DNA from: Phocoena phocoena
Lineage: Eukaryota > Chordata > Mammalia > Artiodactyla > Phocoenidae
Length of the DNA: 64,000 bases
Assembly (NCBI RefSeq): GCF_963924675.1
Contig: NC_089220.1
Coordinates: 53,082,639-53,146,638, forward strand
Direction: 5' to 3'
In this document: piece by piece, positions 35,513 through 47,589 of the stretch
How the letters are laid out: every line of letters begins with the position of its first letter
Numbering within the stretch: the stretch's first letter is position 1
Notes under the pieces: generated by a model
What the model was told of the DNA's origin: nothing
Seen by the model: only the letters and a program-made list of their open reading frames with translations
The model's database searches: none
Program-made: the position numbers and the translations under genes

Positions 35513-38339
35513 AGAAAAAAAAATGTCTGCTACAGAAAGTGATACTATAACTAGTAGAATATCCGCCTAACTACCTACTTACTTGTCAACCTAACCATCG
35601 ACTTAACTGTTTTCTACTTCTCTTTATGCCCCACACATGTATGTGAAAAGACATAGATCACTGGTCTTATTCTCTGCTTAGTTCTACAAGTTTAGTAAGA
35701 AACAATCATCCTAAGTAGATTCCTTCATAGGACAGTAGATTTCCACTTACGATTTTCTTCCTCAGGTTTTTTATGTTAAAGAAATATTTAAATGCAAAGT
35801 AAAAATGTTTAACAAAGTCCCATCAAAAATAATCATCATCATTGAAAAATATTTATTAATTGTGAGCAAAAATTAAAATGGAAGACATAGATCTTAAAAC
35901 TGAAAATTAAGAAACTATGACAAAGATCAGCGGACTTGGGTGACCCAAGTCTGAAATAGAAAGTTGAATGACTAATACCTTGAAATATCAGGAAAAATTA
36001 TTAACATAATTCCTTTTTAGAGTTGAAGTTAAAACTGGAATAATCCCATTTAGATCTAAGGCTATCAACAGGAATCGTATGAGCCTAGGCTAATTCTCTT
36101 CACACAGTTCTGCACACTTAAAAAAAAAATCTTAATTCTGTGAAAGTAAGCCTTGCCTTAGAGGCCTTAGAGTAAAACTTCAGCAGCTCAGTGATGAAGG
36201 TTGTTTCTCTTGCTGATTCCTGTTAAAGTACTCCCTGGGTATCATTTCAGTTAGGGCAAGTTCAATGGACCAGTGTGTCTTTTGCAACTTGATATTGTAA
36301 AATGGAACTGATTAACTCAGTGAGCTTTAAAAATATCTAGTACAGCTGCCTGATTAGTCATGTCTATTTTCTGTCAATGTTTGCTACACTGCTTTGTTTC
36401 TCTAAATATCTTGCTAAGTTTTCATTAGCTTGAAGAGAAAAATCCACGTTTAACTATATTTGTGTAAATGCCTGATTAGAAAACAAAATAACAAAATATA
36501 TTCATTCTTATATGTAAAATTAGCCTAATAGTAAGCAAACTGAAGAAATAATTTCAATATATTTTATATATATAACATTTACTTTGAGTACGCTAGATAT
36601 TTTATATTAAAAAGTATCAATGGCCTAGATACATAGTTAGACTCTAAGCTTGTCTGCAAGGAAACACTTTCTACTTTATCCAGTGGCTATATTATTGAAC
36701 ATGTTGAAGTTCATATGATGGTCCATTCAACGGAAGGAGAGGCAAAGGAGGTCTCCATGTTAGTCTGAAACCTACAACTCTGGAGCCATAACAGGAAGCA
36801 CAAAACGAGATTGCTTGATGACTATGTCTAGAAGATTCAGAAACCATCAGTTTTGAGTACAGAAAGGGAAGCTACAATATGTACTGGCCACCCACACTCA
36901 CTGATCTCTGTGGGATTCTTTAATAGCTTCAACTTCAACTGATCAACCAAAGTTCTGGCATAAAGTCAAGGAGTGGATAAAAAATGTATTCCAGATAATA
37001 TATGAACAACTGCAGAAGAGAAGTTTTTTTAATTGGAAAAGTAAGATGAAAAAGTGAAGATATATTGTATAATGTTACAAAATTGTGACAAGGAAAGAAT
37101 GCAAACCAGTGTTCATATAAAATAACATTTAAATTTTCATAATTATATTGTAAAAGTCAATGAACAATTTTTCAAAGGTGATCTTCAATATTTAGTAAAG
37201 CCATAATTAAATGACATTGTGTATTAATTTCCAAGTTTTATTTTTAAGAACTTGGCTTTGACTATATTTTCTTATATTGACACACAAATTATTGAATTTA
37301 ATGTTTCCGACCCACCGACTACTTTTAGTCATAGTATAAGCAGAATCAAATAGATGTATTCAGTTATTATCGATCATAAATATCAGTTTTTATCTTGGCT
37401 ATAACAGAGGCATATATAATTAACATTATAAATGAAAAGTTGAGTATCAAACAACATATATTGAAGACAATCCTAAGACTATGTATGGATAAATCACTTC
37501 TCTGTTATAGCTTTTAAGATTTTCCTATGTAATGTAAAAATAAAAAACTAGAAATTAAGTAGAAAATGAAATTTCATAACTAAATTAGGATTCCTAGGGT
37601 AAATGAGTTAAAATATGTATGTCTAATCATCCTCATAAATTGTTCATTGGAATAATATGTGTAGGGAGAAATCTAAAATTTTGAAAGTCTAGTTTCAAAT
37701 GAGTGCACAAAGGGAAACTAATATTCCAAAGGAAAAACTGGAAGCATGAAGACAACAGTTCCCACTGGGATGATGTTGGCAAGAGTACATTAAATAAGAC
37801 AATAGAATTAAAGAAGCTCTTGTAAAGTTCTCAGACAAGGATAAATGTGTTTATCAGTGGTCAGCAATGAATTTTGATGTTTATGGAATAAGCTGAAACA
37901 TCATGTATATTATGATCAACAATGCAGTATCCTAGATTTTGGTGTTCTTTCACTGATACTTTGCAATGTTCCTTGAATATGCTGAACAAATCTATTAATC
38001 ATTGCTGCTGAGAGGACCATTCTACCAGACATGTGGAAGCCTGAATGACTTCTTCCTCTGCCTAATGAAAATAGAATAATAGCCAGTAAACAAATCAACT
38101 TTTACAATTTCCCTTTAATACATAGTACAGATTTATTGAAATATAAGCTTAGCAGAGCTTTTGCATTATTATGACTAGATAACAAAAAATGTCAACTTGA
38201 ATATGTTCACTAGGCATGTACTCTGTTTAAGGAATTCTTGAATAGAATAAATGGGTGTGAAAGTGTTTTTTAAAATACAAAGTTTTATTCAAACATTAGT
38301 CATGTATTTTAAAAAGCTTCAATGGCTATTGACCATTGG
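35513..38339. other. unassigned AT-rich sequence
   Basis: No gene, RNA or repeat recognised over about 2.8 kb. It is one of the longest stretches of the window without an assignable element. Confidence 0.4.
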
Positions 38340-38580
38340 GCAGTAGACAGTGTGTTTGAATACAGAGGTAAAAATGACATGGTCTGTACTATCAAAAGCC
38401 TTAAAGAAGAATCAGAGAGACATACAAGTTAATCAACAACTGAGAGAGCTTGTGAAAAGTGTTGTGAGAAAAGTGTGCAAAGGGTGCCCTGGGATACAGA
38501 GAAGTGTCTACATTGGGCCTGGGGTGAGGGAAAGCTTCTTTGGAGAGGAGTGGGTGCTTTGGGAGTTACGGTCATGGATA
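38340..38580 (-). mobile_element. probable L2 remnant
   Basis: 'gaatacagaggtaaaaatgacatggtctg' and 'gggaaagcttctttggagaggagtggg' fit the reverse L2 3' region. Support is weaker than for the other L2 copies. Confidence 0.45.
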
Positions 38581-39814
38581 ATTAGGTAGGAGAACTGTAT
38601 GTCAATACGAAACTTTCTGACCTTAATATTTCCATGTCATAGCAATATTTACTTAACCTTGAGTATGGGAGCCTGTTGCTTCAATTATACTTTCCATTTT
38701 ATCTTTTTTAAAGCAAAAAGATTCATGGACTCATTAAAAGGCTACATGGAGTGAGATGGCACTTGCAACTCAACTATGTATAAACTGAGAAAGTCAGCAA
38801 CTGTAGGAAACATCTGTGTTGCCTTATCTGGGGGATCCTTCAGATTTCAACTCCCTTTAGAGCTTAGACCTTGCAATTTTGTTTAGACAACCACTAATCC
38901 ACTCTCCAGCTCACCCCTTCCCACCACACACACCATTTAATGACTAAATTTCCCTTCAAGGAAACCTTGTAACTAAGATGACTCTACTTCCAGTTTGCCT
39001 ACTGGAATCCTAGCTAACTCTGGAATGTTCCAGCAAAATTATTAATAACACCTCACTTTATCCTCTGGAAAATCTTGGTTTAGTCAAAAACATTATATGG
39101 CCACTCTATGTAAAATTAACTTGAATTCGTGCCCATTATGTAGTCTCCAGGATTCTGGAGAAAATGCACATCACACTCTCCTGTTTTTGCTCTGCCGTGC
39201 TCCTCAACTGCCAGGATCAATTCATTGTTCTGAGGCTTGACACTGGTATTTTATTTTCTTCTAATCTAATGCCAATGACCTAATCTCCACAATACTCATA
39301 AATAATATATAATATGCTAACAGCATTTGGGTTTGCCTTAGGATAACAATCCAGTGAATTGTTTACAAGTAGTAAAGATGGATTTTACAGTGATGATATG
39401 GCTTAATCCTCCAGTTATATGAATTAAAAATGACACAATATTATCCTTTAGGCTGTTACATAGAATTTAGTGTTATGTCTGAAAAAGGAAATAAAGTGGG
39501 CTATTGCAATGTCTTCCTCATAGCACTGTCATAAACTACATTTTAGTACTATATTTTTATGTACATAACTGCAAGAGAGAAATAAAGTACTAAAAGATAA
39601 GACTGCAAGTTATTAGGATGAACAAAAAAGGAGAAATTGCCAAGGAGATTATATACACATATATATAATATTCATCAAAAATATGCACATATTGCACAAT
39701 AAGCATATTTTATAATAACAATATCTAAATTTATTCGTGTACTTTCTGGTTCTTAGTATTTTACATGTACGAAAGTACATTTTTTTTCTCTCAAGAAGTC
39801 TGAATAGTGAGTGA
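38581..39814. other. unassigned sequence
   Basis: No gene or repeat recognised. Confidence 0.35.
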
Positions 39815-39945
39815 TACTTAATATGGGGAACTAAAAAGGAGAAGAATAAATGATTTGCCGAAGATCACACAACTTATAAGTAAGATGTGGAACGGGACAT
39901 TTGATTCCAGAAACTGTATTCCTAACTACCACACAAATATAATTT
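39815..39945 (-). mobile_element. MIR SINE fragment
   Basis: 'aaatgatttgccgaagatcacacaacttataagtaagatgtgg' and 'ttgattccagaaactgtattcc' follow the reverse MIR core. Confidence 0.6.
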
Positions 39946-39949
39946 TTAA

Positions 39950-40150
39950 AGTAAATACCTGGAGTATGAAACACAAAGAAAAATGTACAGCTCAACGATT
40001 TTGTAAAACTGATTTTTAAAAAAGCAAACATATTTGTGCACCCAGTACCTAAGAATGAACACTATCTGTACCAGAGAAATTCTGCCTATATTCATCCCTG
40101 GTTTTATTCATCTAACTCTCCTCAAATATAATTACTAGATTAGTCTTGTC
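39950..40150 (-). mobile_element. old L1 3'UTR fragment
   Basis: 'gtacagctcaacgattttgtaaaactga' and 'tgcacccagtacctaagaatgaacac' resemble antisense of an old L1 3' region. Confidence 0.45.
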
Positions 40151-40244
40151 AGTTTTTAAAATTTAATTTTATTTTATTTTTTCAAGGTAACAGTAGTGTT
40201 CTTTTTTAATTGCACACATGGCTATAAACCTAATAAATAGGTTT

Positions 40245-40800
40245 TCTCTATTTTTTTATTTTTATACAGTAGGTTCTTATTAGTCATCCATTTTATACAC
40301 ATCAGTGTGTACATGTCAATCCCAATTGTCCAATTCATCACACCACCACCACCACCACTCCGTGGCTTTCCCCCATTGGTGTCCATACCTTTGTTCTCTA
40401 CATCTGTGTCTCAATTAGTGTCCATACCTTTGTTCTCTACATCTGTGTCTCAATTTCTGCCCTGCAAACCAGTTCATATGTACCATTTTTCTAGGTTCCA
40501 CATACATGCATTAATATATGATATTTGTTTTTCTCTTTCTGACTTACTTCACTCTGTGTAACAGTCTCTAGATCCATCCACGTCTCAACAAATGACCCAG
40601 TTAATTCCTTTTTATGGCTGAGTAATGTTCCATTGTATATAAGTACCACATCTTCTTTATCCATTCGTCTGTTGATGGGCATTTAGGTTGCTTCCATGAC
40701 CTGACTATTGTAAATAGTGCTGCAATGAACATTGGGGTGCATGTGTCTTTTTGAATTGTGGTTTACTCTGGGTATATGCCTAGTAGCGGGATTGCTGGTC
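40245..40800 (-). mobile_element. L1 3'-end fragment with internal tandem duplication
   Basis: Antisense L1: 'acagtaggttcttattagtcatcc' at the 3' tip, 'ttatggctgagtaatgttccattgtatat', 'ccattcgtctgttgatgggcatttaggttgcttcc', 'ggtatatgcctagtagcgggattgctgg'. 5'-truncated. A 39-bp segment is duplicated in tandem at 40381-40456. Confidence 0.88.
40381..40456. repeat. 39-bp tandem duplication
   Basis: gtccatacctttgttctcta starts at 40381 and again at 40420. The two units match through 'catctgtgtctcaatt'. Confidence 0.95.
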
Positions 40801-42164
40801 TTGAGGTCAAGAGTTGGTTTATTAATCTTTGCTTTTGCTAGAATCCAACATCATATGTGACACATAGCAAGTGAGCAAGATATTTGTTAAATTGCTGCAT
40901 CTGTAATTATTTAAATTAATTTCTGTTTAATTTCATTTATCAGACCCAGTTAATCTACTCCAGATTTGCTGAATCCATCAGCTCCCTGGGCCTTGGCAAC
41001 TTCCTGAGACTTGCTGGTTACTGCCCCTACTGCCTTAGCTCCTATCACTGCTGGCTCTCAGCCACACTTCAAGTGATGGCTGGGCATCTGCAGCAAGTCT
41101 AAACATAAGGGACTCAGAGAAGCCAACGATCTCTCTTACTACTTCTGAGTTATGATGAATTGTCCCAGCATGGGGCATGAAATCTGTCTTCTGCAGTAGA
41201 TGCCCAAAAGTACCAGGTAACACAAACTGCAAATGTAGTTGGGGGATAAGATGGACGCCTCTTGGGATAAAATATGGAGATGAGAAGGAACTGACAGATA
41301 TATTTTTCTTCCTTCCTTTCTCTGATGGACTGTTCTATGGCACAGTGGTTTCCATACGACCTGTATGGAAAAAGCTGCATTTTTTGTGAAGCTCTGGTCA
41401 GCTTGGAAACACACCATCTTGTATTTGCTTTCCATCCTTCCCTACTTGATTTCCCTTTTCCCCCTAGATCTCGCTGCTCTAGACTATACCTCCCACTAAA
41501 ACCTTAGTATATATGTTTGCCACGGGCTGTTTCCCAGGCAACCTTATCTAAAATAACTTCAATCTGTAATGGTTCCTGTCAGTTGAGCTTCATGAAATTT
41601 ATGACAAGATTAGTGATATGTTACAATTCAAAGTGACCCTTTTGTAATTTTCCTTCATAAGAGGTAAGTTGGATTTTAGTCTTGAGGTTTTCTTAAAATG
41701 CGGGTGAACCTACCCTTAACAAGTTTTTAATGTTTTGTTTGGACTTCATTTTATTTCTAAAAGATGAGTATAAATATGTGATCATTCTTCATAGTTCATA
41801 ATTGGATAATAAAATATATTTCAGATTGTCTCCCCATAACTATACAGAGTGATTCATTACTTCACTATGTTAATCTTCTTGAAAAATTTAATACATTGCT
41901 TGGAGCATGAATGCCAATGCTTATTGAAATAAGTTGTTCCATGGAATCATACTTTTTTTTAACAAATACCCCCTCAGTTTATAACTTATTTATAAATAGC
42001 CAGTGGCTGTGCAAAGGAAGATGGTGGTGAAGGTATCTTATATCCTGTATAATCTCTACCACTTCTCAACCTTTGATATTTTCATCATTAAAACCGTTAG
42101 CTCCAGCTTCCATTCTCATTTTCTAACTAGAGTTCCTCTCCTAATTCACTCCTCTGCAGAAATT
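40801..42164. other. unassigned sequence, parts slightly GC-richer
   Basis: No repeat family assigned. On the minus strand 41035-41440 has overlapping open frames, one reading SEVVREIVGFSESLMFRLA. No convincing pair of splice sites frames them, and no protein family is recognised. Confidence 0.35.
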
Positions 42165-42330
42165 TTGGAGCTGCTACTGGCAAGACGCCTAAGCTCTGAG
42201 TCCCATTTATCTCATTTGAACAATGAGAAGGTGTGCTTACAAGGTGAGTGTAAGAGTTCGATGAGATAAAGTATATGAAGATGTTTTATAAACTATACAG
42301 TATAAGTTCATCTTATTATTTTATGGGTTC
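42165..42330 (+). mobile_element. MIR SINE fragment
   Basis: 'tttatctcatttgaacaatgagaaggtgtg', 'gttcgatgagataaagtatatgaagatg' fit the MIR 3' core ('catctgtaaaatgggg', 'aggattaaatgag'). Confidence 0.55.
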
Positions 42331-42479
42331 TTAGTTCCTCTAAGTTCTTTATTTACCCTTCCAGTGTCATTTCATTAACTTTCAAGACTTCAATCATCAA
42401 TGATATGCCAGAGGATTAAAAATGTATCTCTCAAGACATCTTCACTTAACAATCCACAGAAATCTCAAACACTTGCTCA

Positions 42480-42709
42480 GGGCTTCCCTGGTGGCGCAGT
42501 GGTTGAGAGTCCGCCTGCCGATGCAGGGTACACGGGTTCGTGTCCCGGTCCGGGAAGATCCCACATGCCGCGGAGCGGCTGGGCCCGTGAGCCATGGCTG
42601 CTGAGCCTGTGCGCCTGGAGCCTGTGCTCCGCAACGGGAGAGGCCACAACAGTGAGAGGCCCGCGTACCACAAAACAAAACAAAACAAACAAACAAAAAA
42701 ACAAAAAAA
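42480..42709 (+). mobile_element. CHR-type SINE
   Basis: Complete copy with a patterned tail of (CAAAA) and (CAAA) units at 42669-42709. No clear target-site duplication was found. It is inverted relative to the copy at 43769-43972. Confidence 0.95.
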
Positions 42710-42754
42710 TGGTGTGTATCACTTCCCTGCTAAAAACTATTCACTAGTAATATC

Positions 42755-42960
42755 AAACTCTTATATAGTGATTAACATATGCCAGGCACTGTTCTAAGCT
42801 CCTTAAATATCATAATTCATTTAGTTTTCATGACAACTGTGTGGAGTAGGTACTATTGTCTTTTCTTTTTTTAACTGGTAAGTACATAAATAATTTGCCC
42901 AAGGGCATAGAGCAAGTAAAGTGGACAGAGTCAGGATTCCACATCAGAGTGTATATACGT
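42755..42960 (-). mobile_element. MIR SINE
   Basis: Reverse MIR with most of the core: 'atatgccaggcactgttctaagctccttaaatatc', 'catgacaactgtgtggagtaggtactattgtc', 'ttgcccaagggcatagagcaagtaaagtgg'. Confidence 0.85.
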
Positions 42961-42993
42961 GCACTATCCAATAAGATAGCCATACATTTACAG

Positions 42994-43190
42994 GTGTGTG
43001 TGTGTGTGTGTGTGTGTGCGTGTGTGTATGTGTAATATATACATAAATATATGCATATGTGTATATATGTAAATATATATGTATATATATAAATTGTTGC
43101 TATAAGCATTCATTTATATATATATCCATTTATATTTATATATATCCATTCATTTATATATATATATGATACATTAAAATATATATAAAT
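42994..43190. repeat. (GT)n followed by AT-rich (ATATGT)n simple repeats
   Basis: About 18 GT units with one interruption, then a long TATATA/TACATA-rich tract with several near-repeats of 'catttatatatatatcc'. Confidence 0.93.
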
Positions 43191-43424
43191 GATGGTTTGT
43201 GGCAATAATCTTTATGTTGGGTCATATATTTAGCTCTATATCATAATATTTTAACCAGTCCATCTCTCTACCAAGAAGGCAAAAATGAGTTTTTAGTTTT
43301 TCTACGTATATATTACTCTCTGTTACTAATTCAAAGTTCAATTCTTTCAAAAAAATTGAAATTCTCTGTAAAGAATGATTACATGATTTGCATTCAATAT
43401 TTCAATCAATCATCATAACAACAT

Positions 43425-43590
43425 TGATAAAACTGGCACTTTTATTTCCAGATTACACATGAGGAATCTGAGAAGAAACATTAGCTCTTCAAAGGTAACA
43501 GAGCTAGAAGTGTTGAAATTAAGATTCAAGTATGTGATTTCAAAGCTTATACTTGATCTTGCAATTCTTGCTCTACATCATTTTTAACTG
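43425..43590 (-). mobile_element. MIR SINE fragment
   Basis: 'tttatttccagattacacatgaggaatctgag', 'aaaggtaacagagctagaagtg', 'attaagattcaagtatgtg' follow the reverse MIR order. Confidence 0.6.
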
Positions 43591-43768
43591 TTTTAGAAAG
43601 CTTTGACTTCTAATTCATGTTTTTAATTTATTAAAAATCCTTATTACAGTTTTAATAACTTGGTATTTTAATTATTATGTTTCTCAATATAATAATTTTA
43701 ACATTTAGTACTTGTATTATTTGTAGCCTATTTATTTGCTAGTATTTTTTATAGTTAAAAACTTTTTT

Positions 43769-43972
43769 TTTTTTTTTTTTGCGGTACACGGGCCTATCAC
43801 TGTTGTGGTCTCTCCCGTTGCGGAGCACAGGCTCCGGACGTGCAGGCCCAGCGGCCACGGCTCACGGGCCTGACTGCTCCGCGGCATGTGGGATCTTCCC
43901 GGACCGGGACACAAACCCGTGTCCCCTGCATCGGCAGGCGGACTCTCAACCACTGCACCACCAAGGAAGCCC
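43769..43972 (-). mobile_element. CHR-type SINE
   Basis: Reverse copy bounded by a 14-bp perfect duplication ttaaaaactttttt (43755-43768 and 43973-43986). Confidence 0.96.
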
Positions 43973-44114
43973 TTAAAAACTTTTTTACAAATAAAAAGTA
44001 CTTTATAGGCATTAGCAATAAAGGATAATATAAGAAGATAGAAAATGGGAAAAAAAGTAAGAAAGTATATCACTACATTAGTCTAGAGAAAAAACCTGTT
44101 ATCTAGATCTGCAC

Positions 44115-44329
44115 TCTTCAATATGGTAGCCACTACCTACAGCAGCTATTGGGCATTTGAAATGTGGCTAGTCCAAAACTGTGGATTGTGAAGTCTTGGT
44201 AGGCAAAGGTCTGTTAAAGTTACCATTAATCATATTTATATTGATTACATGTTAAAAAGATAGTATTTTAGACATACTGAATTAAACAAAATATATTATT
44301 AAAATAATTTTCATCTGTATGTTTTTACA
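44115..44329 (+). mobile_element. MER-type non-autonomous DNA transposon fragment
   Basis: 'ttcaatatggtagccactacctac', 'gggcatttgaaatgtggctagtcc', 'tttatattgattacatgttaaaaagatag', 'attaaacaaaatatattattaaaat' follow a widespread mammalian DNA element of hAT type. The exact family is not assigned. The SINE at 44330 abuts its right side. Confidence 0.6.
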
Positions 44330-44545
44330 TTTTTTTTTTTTTTTTTTTTTTTTGTGGTACGCGGGCCTCTCACTGTTGTGGCCTCTCCCATTGCGGAGCA
44401 CAGGCTCCGGACGCGCGGGCTCAGCGGCCATGATTCATGGGCCCAGCCGCTCCGCGGCACGTGGGATCTTCCCGGACCGGGGCACAAACCCATGTCCCGT
44501 GCATCGGCAGGTGGACTCTCAACCACTGCGCCATCAGGGAAGCCC
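44330..44545 (-). mobile_element. CHR-type SINE
   Basis: Reverse copy with a 24-base T tail, in the same orientation as the copy 0.4 kb upstream. No target-site duplication was seen. Confidence 0.94.
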
Positions 44546-44787
44546 AAGGAAGAATCATTTTGATGAAACTCAAAGCAATCTCTTCAGTGGAAAATATTTC
44601 CCTTCTGGTAATTTGTTATCTCCGATCACTTCTACTTTCTGATCCTACACTTCTGAGGCTGGAAGACTTCCAGACTTGCCAAGTGGCTTCTTATTATCTA
44701 ATAGCAATGGGAAGGACTTCTGCGTGAAGAGAGGGTCAGAAAAAGGAAGACACATTCTGCTTTTGGTCTGTTGTAGTATAGACTCAC

Positions 44788-44890
44788 CATAGCAGTAGGG
44801 GTACAGTGTGACCTCAAGGCTGCCGTCCTTCAGCAGTTCTAGCACGTCCAGTGGCAGTGGCTCCAGCTGTGTTACAGATGGTTTAGGTTC
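44788..44890 (-). CDS. candidate coding exon of an unidentified gene
   Basis: On the minus strand a 103-nt segment is bounded by ...ggatacag before it and GTGAGTC after it. It is open in the frame GAA CCT AAA..., giving 34 codons plus one base (phase 1 end). The peptide includes LEPLPLDVLELLKDGSLEVT and ends LYPYCY. An in-frame TAG lies 14 bases upstream of the exon start. Sequence upstream of the AG contains tactaac, a perfect branch-site consensus, but the pyrimidine tract is weak. G+C and CTG/GTG/GAC codon use are clearly higher than in the AT-rich flanks, and no transposon is recognised over it. I do not recognise the protein. It could be an exon of a real gene, a decayed exon or chance. 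No partner exon is established. Confidence 0.4.
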
Positions 44891-45399
44891 CTGTATCCTA
44901 ATCTAGAGGTGTTAGTAGGTTTCTGATATCTGGTTGTCACCAGATGCAAGGCTTTGGGAGACCAAGTGTCTGCTGAACATGAAAATCAAATGGACAATAA
45001 TGGCTTTAACATTATGGGGTGGGCTGGACATTTTTACTTGCATTGTAATCTTACAGGAAGAAGTATCAACCTTAGGGCTTTAATGTTAAGCTCAAGGCAC
45101 AGTCAAAACACCAAATAGCTTCTAATCTCATATCTTATGTAGACATTGGGCTAAAATATAGCTGGAAAATGAAACACCAAAGTTAATTTTGAAGGTTTCC
45201 GCATTAAAACATTTGTGTAACACACATTCTTGCTAGGTGTCTTTGGTGAAAATTAGTGTATTACCTGGAAAGCAGTGGAACCCTGCAAGTAGAAATATAA
45301 ATATTTGGGTGGATTCTGGTGACTATCTTGGAATACTAAATCCCTCCTATGACTCTCTTGCCAGCAAAAGCAGACTCTTGCCTTTTTTGAGAATAGATT
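44891..45399. other. unassigned sequence next to the candidate exon
   Basis: No repeat recognised. No second exon-like segment could be convincingly framed here. Confidence 0.35.
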
Positions 45400-45950
45400 T
45401 TCCTTGCACTTCAGTTATCTTTTGCTACATAACAAACAATCCCTCAAATCAGTAATTTAAAATTACTATGATTTATTTATTGTCATGATTTAGTGGGATA
45501 ACAATCTGTATTAGTCTTGACAGGAATCACTCATGCAGCTGCAAGCATTTGATGACTCGAAACTAGAGCATCCAGATTGTCTCGTTCACGTGTCTGGAAG
45601 TTGACACTGGCTGCCATTTAGGGAATTGAGTTCTTCTCCATGTGTTTCTCATCCTAGATGGGGTTAGCATGGTGGTCTCAGTATCCCAGGAAAGTTGGAA
45701 CAGAGCTGAAAGTCTTCTTAAGGCTTAGGATGTAGAACTAACACAAGACCAAATATGCTGCATTATATTTGTCAAAAAGAGACAGGATGCCAGTCCAATT
45801 TTAAGGGCATGAAAAATAAAATTGTCAAACCTGTTGGAAGCATTCGCAACATCACATTGCAAGAGATGATGAATACAGGTTGGCAAGCTTCATTGGGACC
45901 ATTATGATAATGATGAACCACATCCTGGAATCACTTCATCTGAGGCAGCT
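45400..45950 (-). mobile_element. MLT1-type MaLR LTR
   Basis: The plus strand reads antisense MLT1: 'cagttatcttttgctacataacaaacaatccctcaaa', 'caatctgtattagtcttgacagg', 'catgcagctgcaagcatttgatg', 'cacgtgtctggaagttgacactggctgcc', 'cttaaggcttaggatgtagaac'. The reverse complement ends with the usual Taagcca-like and TATGCAGCAA-like terminal words in decayed form. Confidence 0.68.
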
Positions 45951-46149
45951 GACTTAGAAGCTGGTGCTTATTCCTGTAAAGATCCACCTCCACGCCCCAC
46001 CTTGGCTTCTGCCACTCCTGCATCCATAACTTCAGTGGCAGCATCGTCTCCCATTTTCTTTTGCTGCCTAAGAGGATAGCAGAGCTTCTCAAGGATGCTG
46101 CTACTTCTCAACAATGAATTTTTTAATGCATTAGTGTAAGGAGAGCCCT

Positions 46150-47280
46150 TTACTTCCCCTAATCAATATTCATCTTGTTTCTACAATCACTGAGTGCTAT
46201 CTTGCCAACATCAAAGGCCAATGCTGAGACTCTGATATGGCACTATATCCTGAACAGACCAGTCAGTCACTCAATAGCTGCTTGGTTACACTGTCACTTT
46301 TATTATGAATGGATTCATAGAAATGTATTTTGCATATGGATTTGTCACTTTCTCCTCACAAACCTTCTATTAGGGCCACTCTCCATGGAGTTAAGGAATG
46401 CCCTATTTATCAGCACCATTCCACACAACATTGCTTCCATTCAAGGAACTCACACTCAGTGAATTCACTGGTCTTACTATGCATCCCATCACTCAGAAGC
46501 AGCTGGCATGATAAAATCATGGAATGACCTAATGAAGCTTTAGTTAAAGTGCCAGTTAGGAGGCAAGGCCCTGTGAAGTGGGGATGCAGTTTTAGAAGGT
46601 GCAATATTCGCTTTGAATTGTCAAACAATTTCTCCAATAGCCAGAATATCATATTCAACAATCAACAGGGAAACTTATCGTCAATCCTCTCACTATTACA
46701 ATAATAATAATCCATTTGCAGAATTTTTACTTTTCATCCTACAGAATTTCCATTTTCCAGTACAGAGCTCTATTGCTTTAATGTTTCAGTTCTAGGAGAG
46801 AAATACTTCCACCAACGGACGAATCAATGGTTCCCCTGAAATGTAAGTTGGGATGACATCTGGTGATTTGAGATTCTTTTGACACTGAAACTAACAGTCA
46901 AAGTCTGGGAATACTATACTGACTGGGGTGACTCATAAACACTATACAGGAAAAATTGAATTGCAAAGGTATGTGGAGAACTCAGGCGATTCCTTGGGGT
47001 AACCCTTTTACTTCTATGTCCAGAATGGTAGACTGAGTAATTAATAAATGCAGGACCAGTGGTGGAAGAAGACAGTTGTGTATAACTACTGAGGCAGTCT
47101 TATGACCAGTTACAGATATAAGGATTTTAATAGATCTGCATATCTGATTTCTTCCTTGTTATATAACTATTTTTCCTCTCCCCTCCCCTCTTCTCCTCTC
47201 CTTTCCTTTCCTATAAAGAGCTGGTGTGGTGGTGAAGTTTCACTACCCAGTATAATTATTATTTATGTTAATGAATACCC
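46150..47280 (+). pseudogene. decayed ERVL-type endogenous retrovirus internal region
   Basis: Positions 46490-46560 ('cactcagaagcagctggcatgataaaa', 'atggaatgacctaatgaagc') and 46790-46850 ('ctaggagagaaatacttccaccaacgg') follow the pol (integrase) and downstream part of an ERVL-class element as I remember it. There are many stops and indels and no long open frame, so it is a fossil without coding capacity. Boundaries are approximate. It lies just right of an MLT1-type LTR, though it may belong to a separate insertion. Confidence 0.6.
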
Positions 47281-47589
47281 CAGTGAAATGATGACAGAAC
47301 TGTAAGAGGGAATAATATTACCAAGAGGTGGATAAAATTAATGATGGATCTTTGTTTATCTCCTTTTTGGGAAGGTAGAATATTTGTTTTTACCAAGAAT
47401 AGTTTGTAGGCTGTGAGGTGGAGAGTGACATTTATATTCTTGTATTATATGTAAAGGTTAAATATAGGCGTGGATTATATATTATATGATTTCAAATTGT
47501 GTAGAAGCATATGCATGGATAAAAGTAGACTAAGGGGTGGACTGAGCTGGTTATATATATTGTACTAGTTCTACACTCATCCTTTTATA

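Noticed and set aside
41035..41440. Overlapping minus-strand frames that could be an exon downstream of the 44788-44890 candidate
   Set aside because: An AG precedes one segment, but no convincing donor or terminal exon context is present, and the joined reading ends within 14 codons.
42994..43190. Regularly spaced repeats that could suggest an array
   Set aside because: Simple GT and AT repeats; there are no conserved repeats separated by unique spacers, so it is not a CRISPR array.
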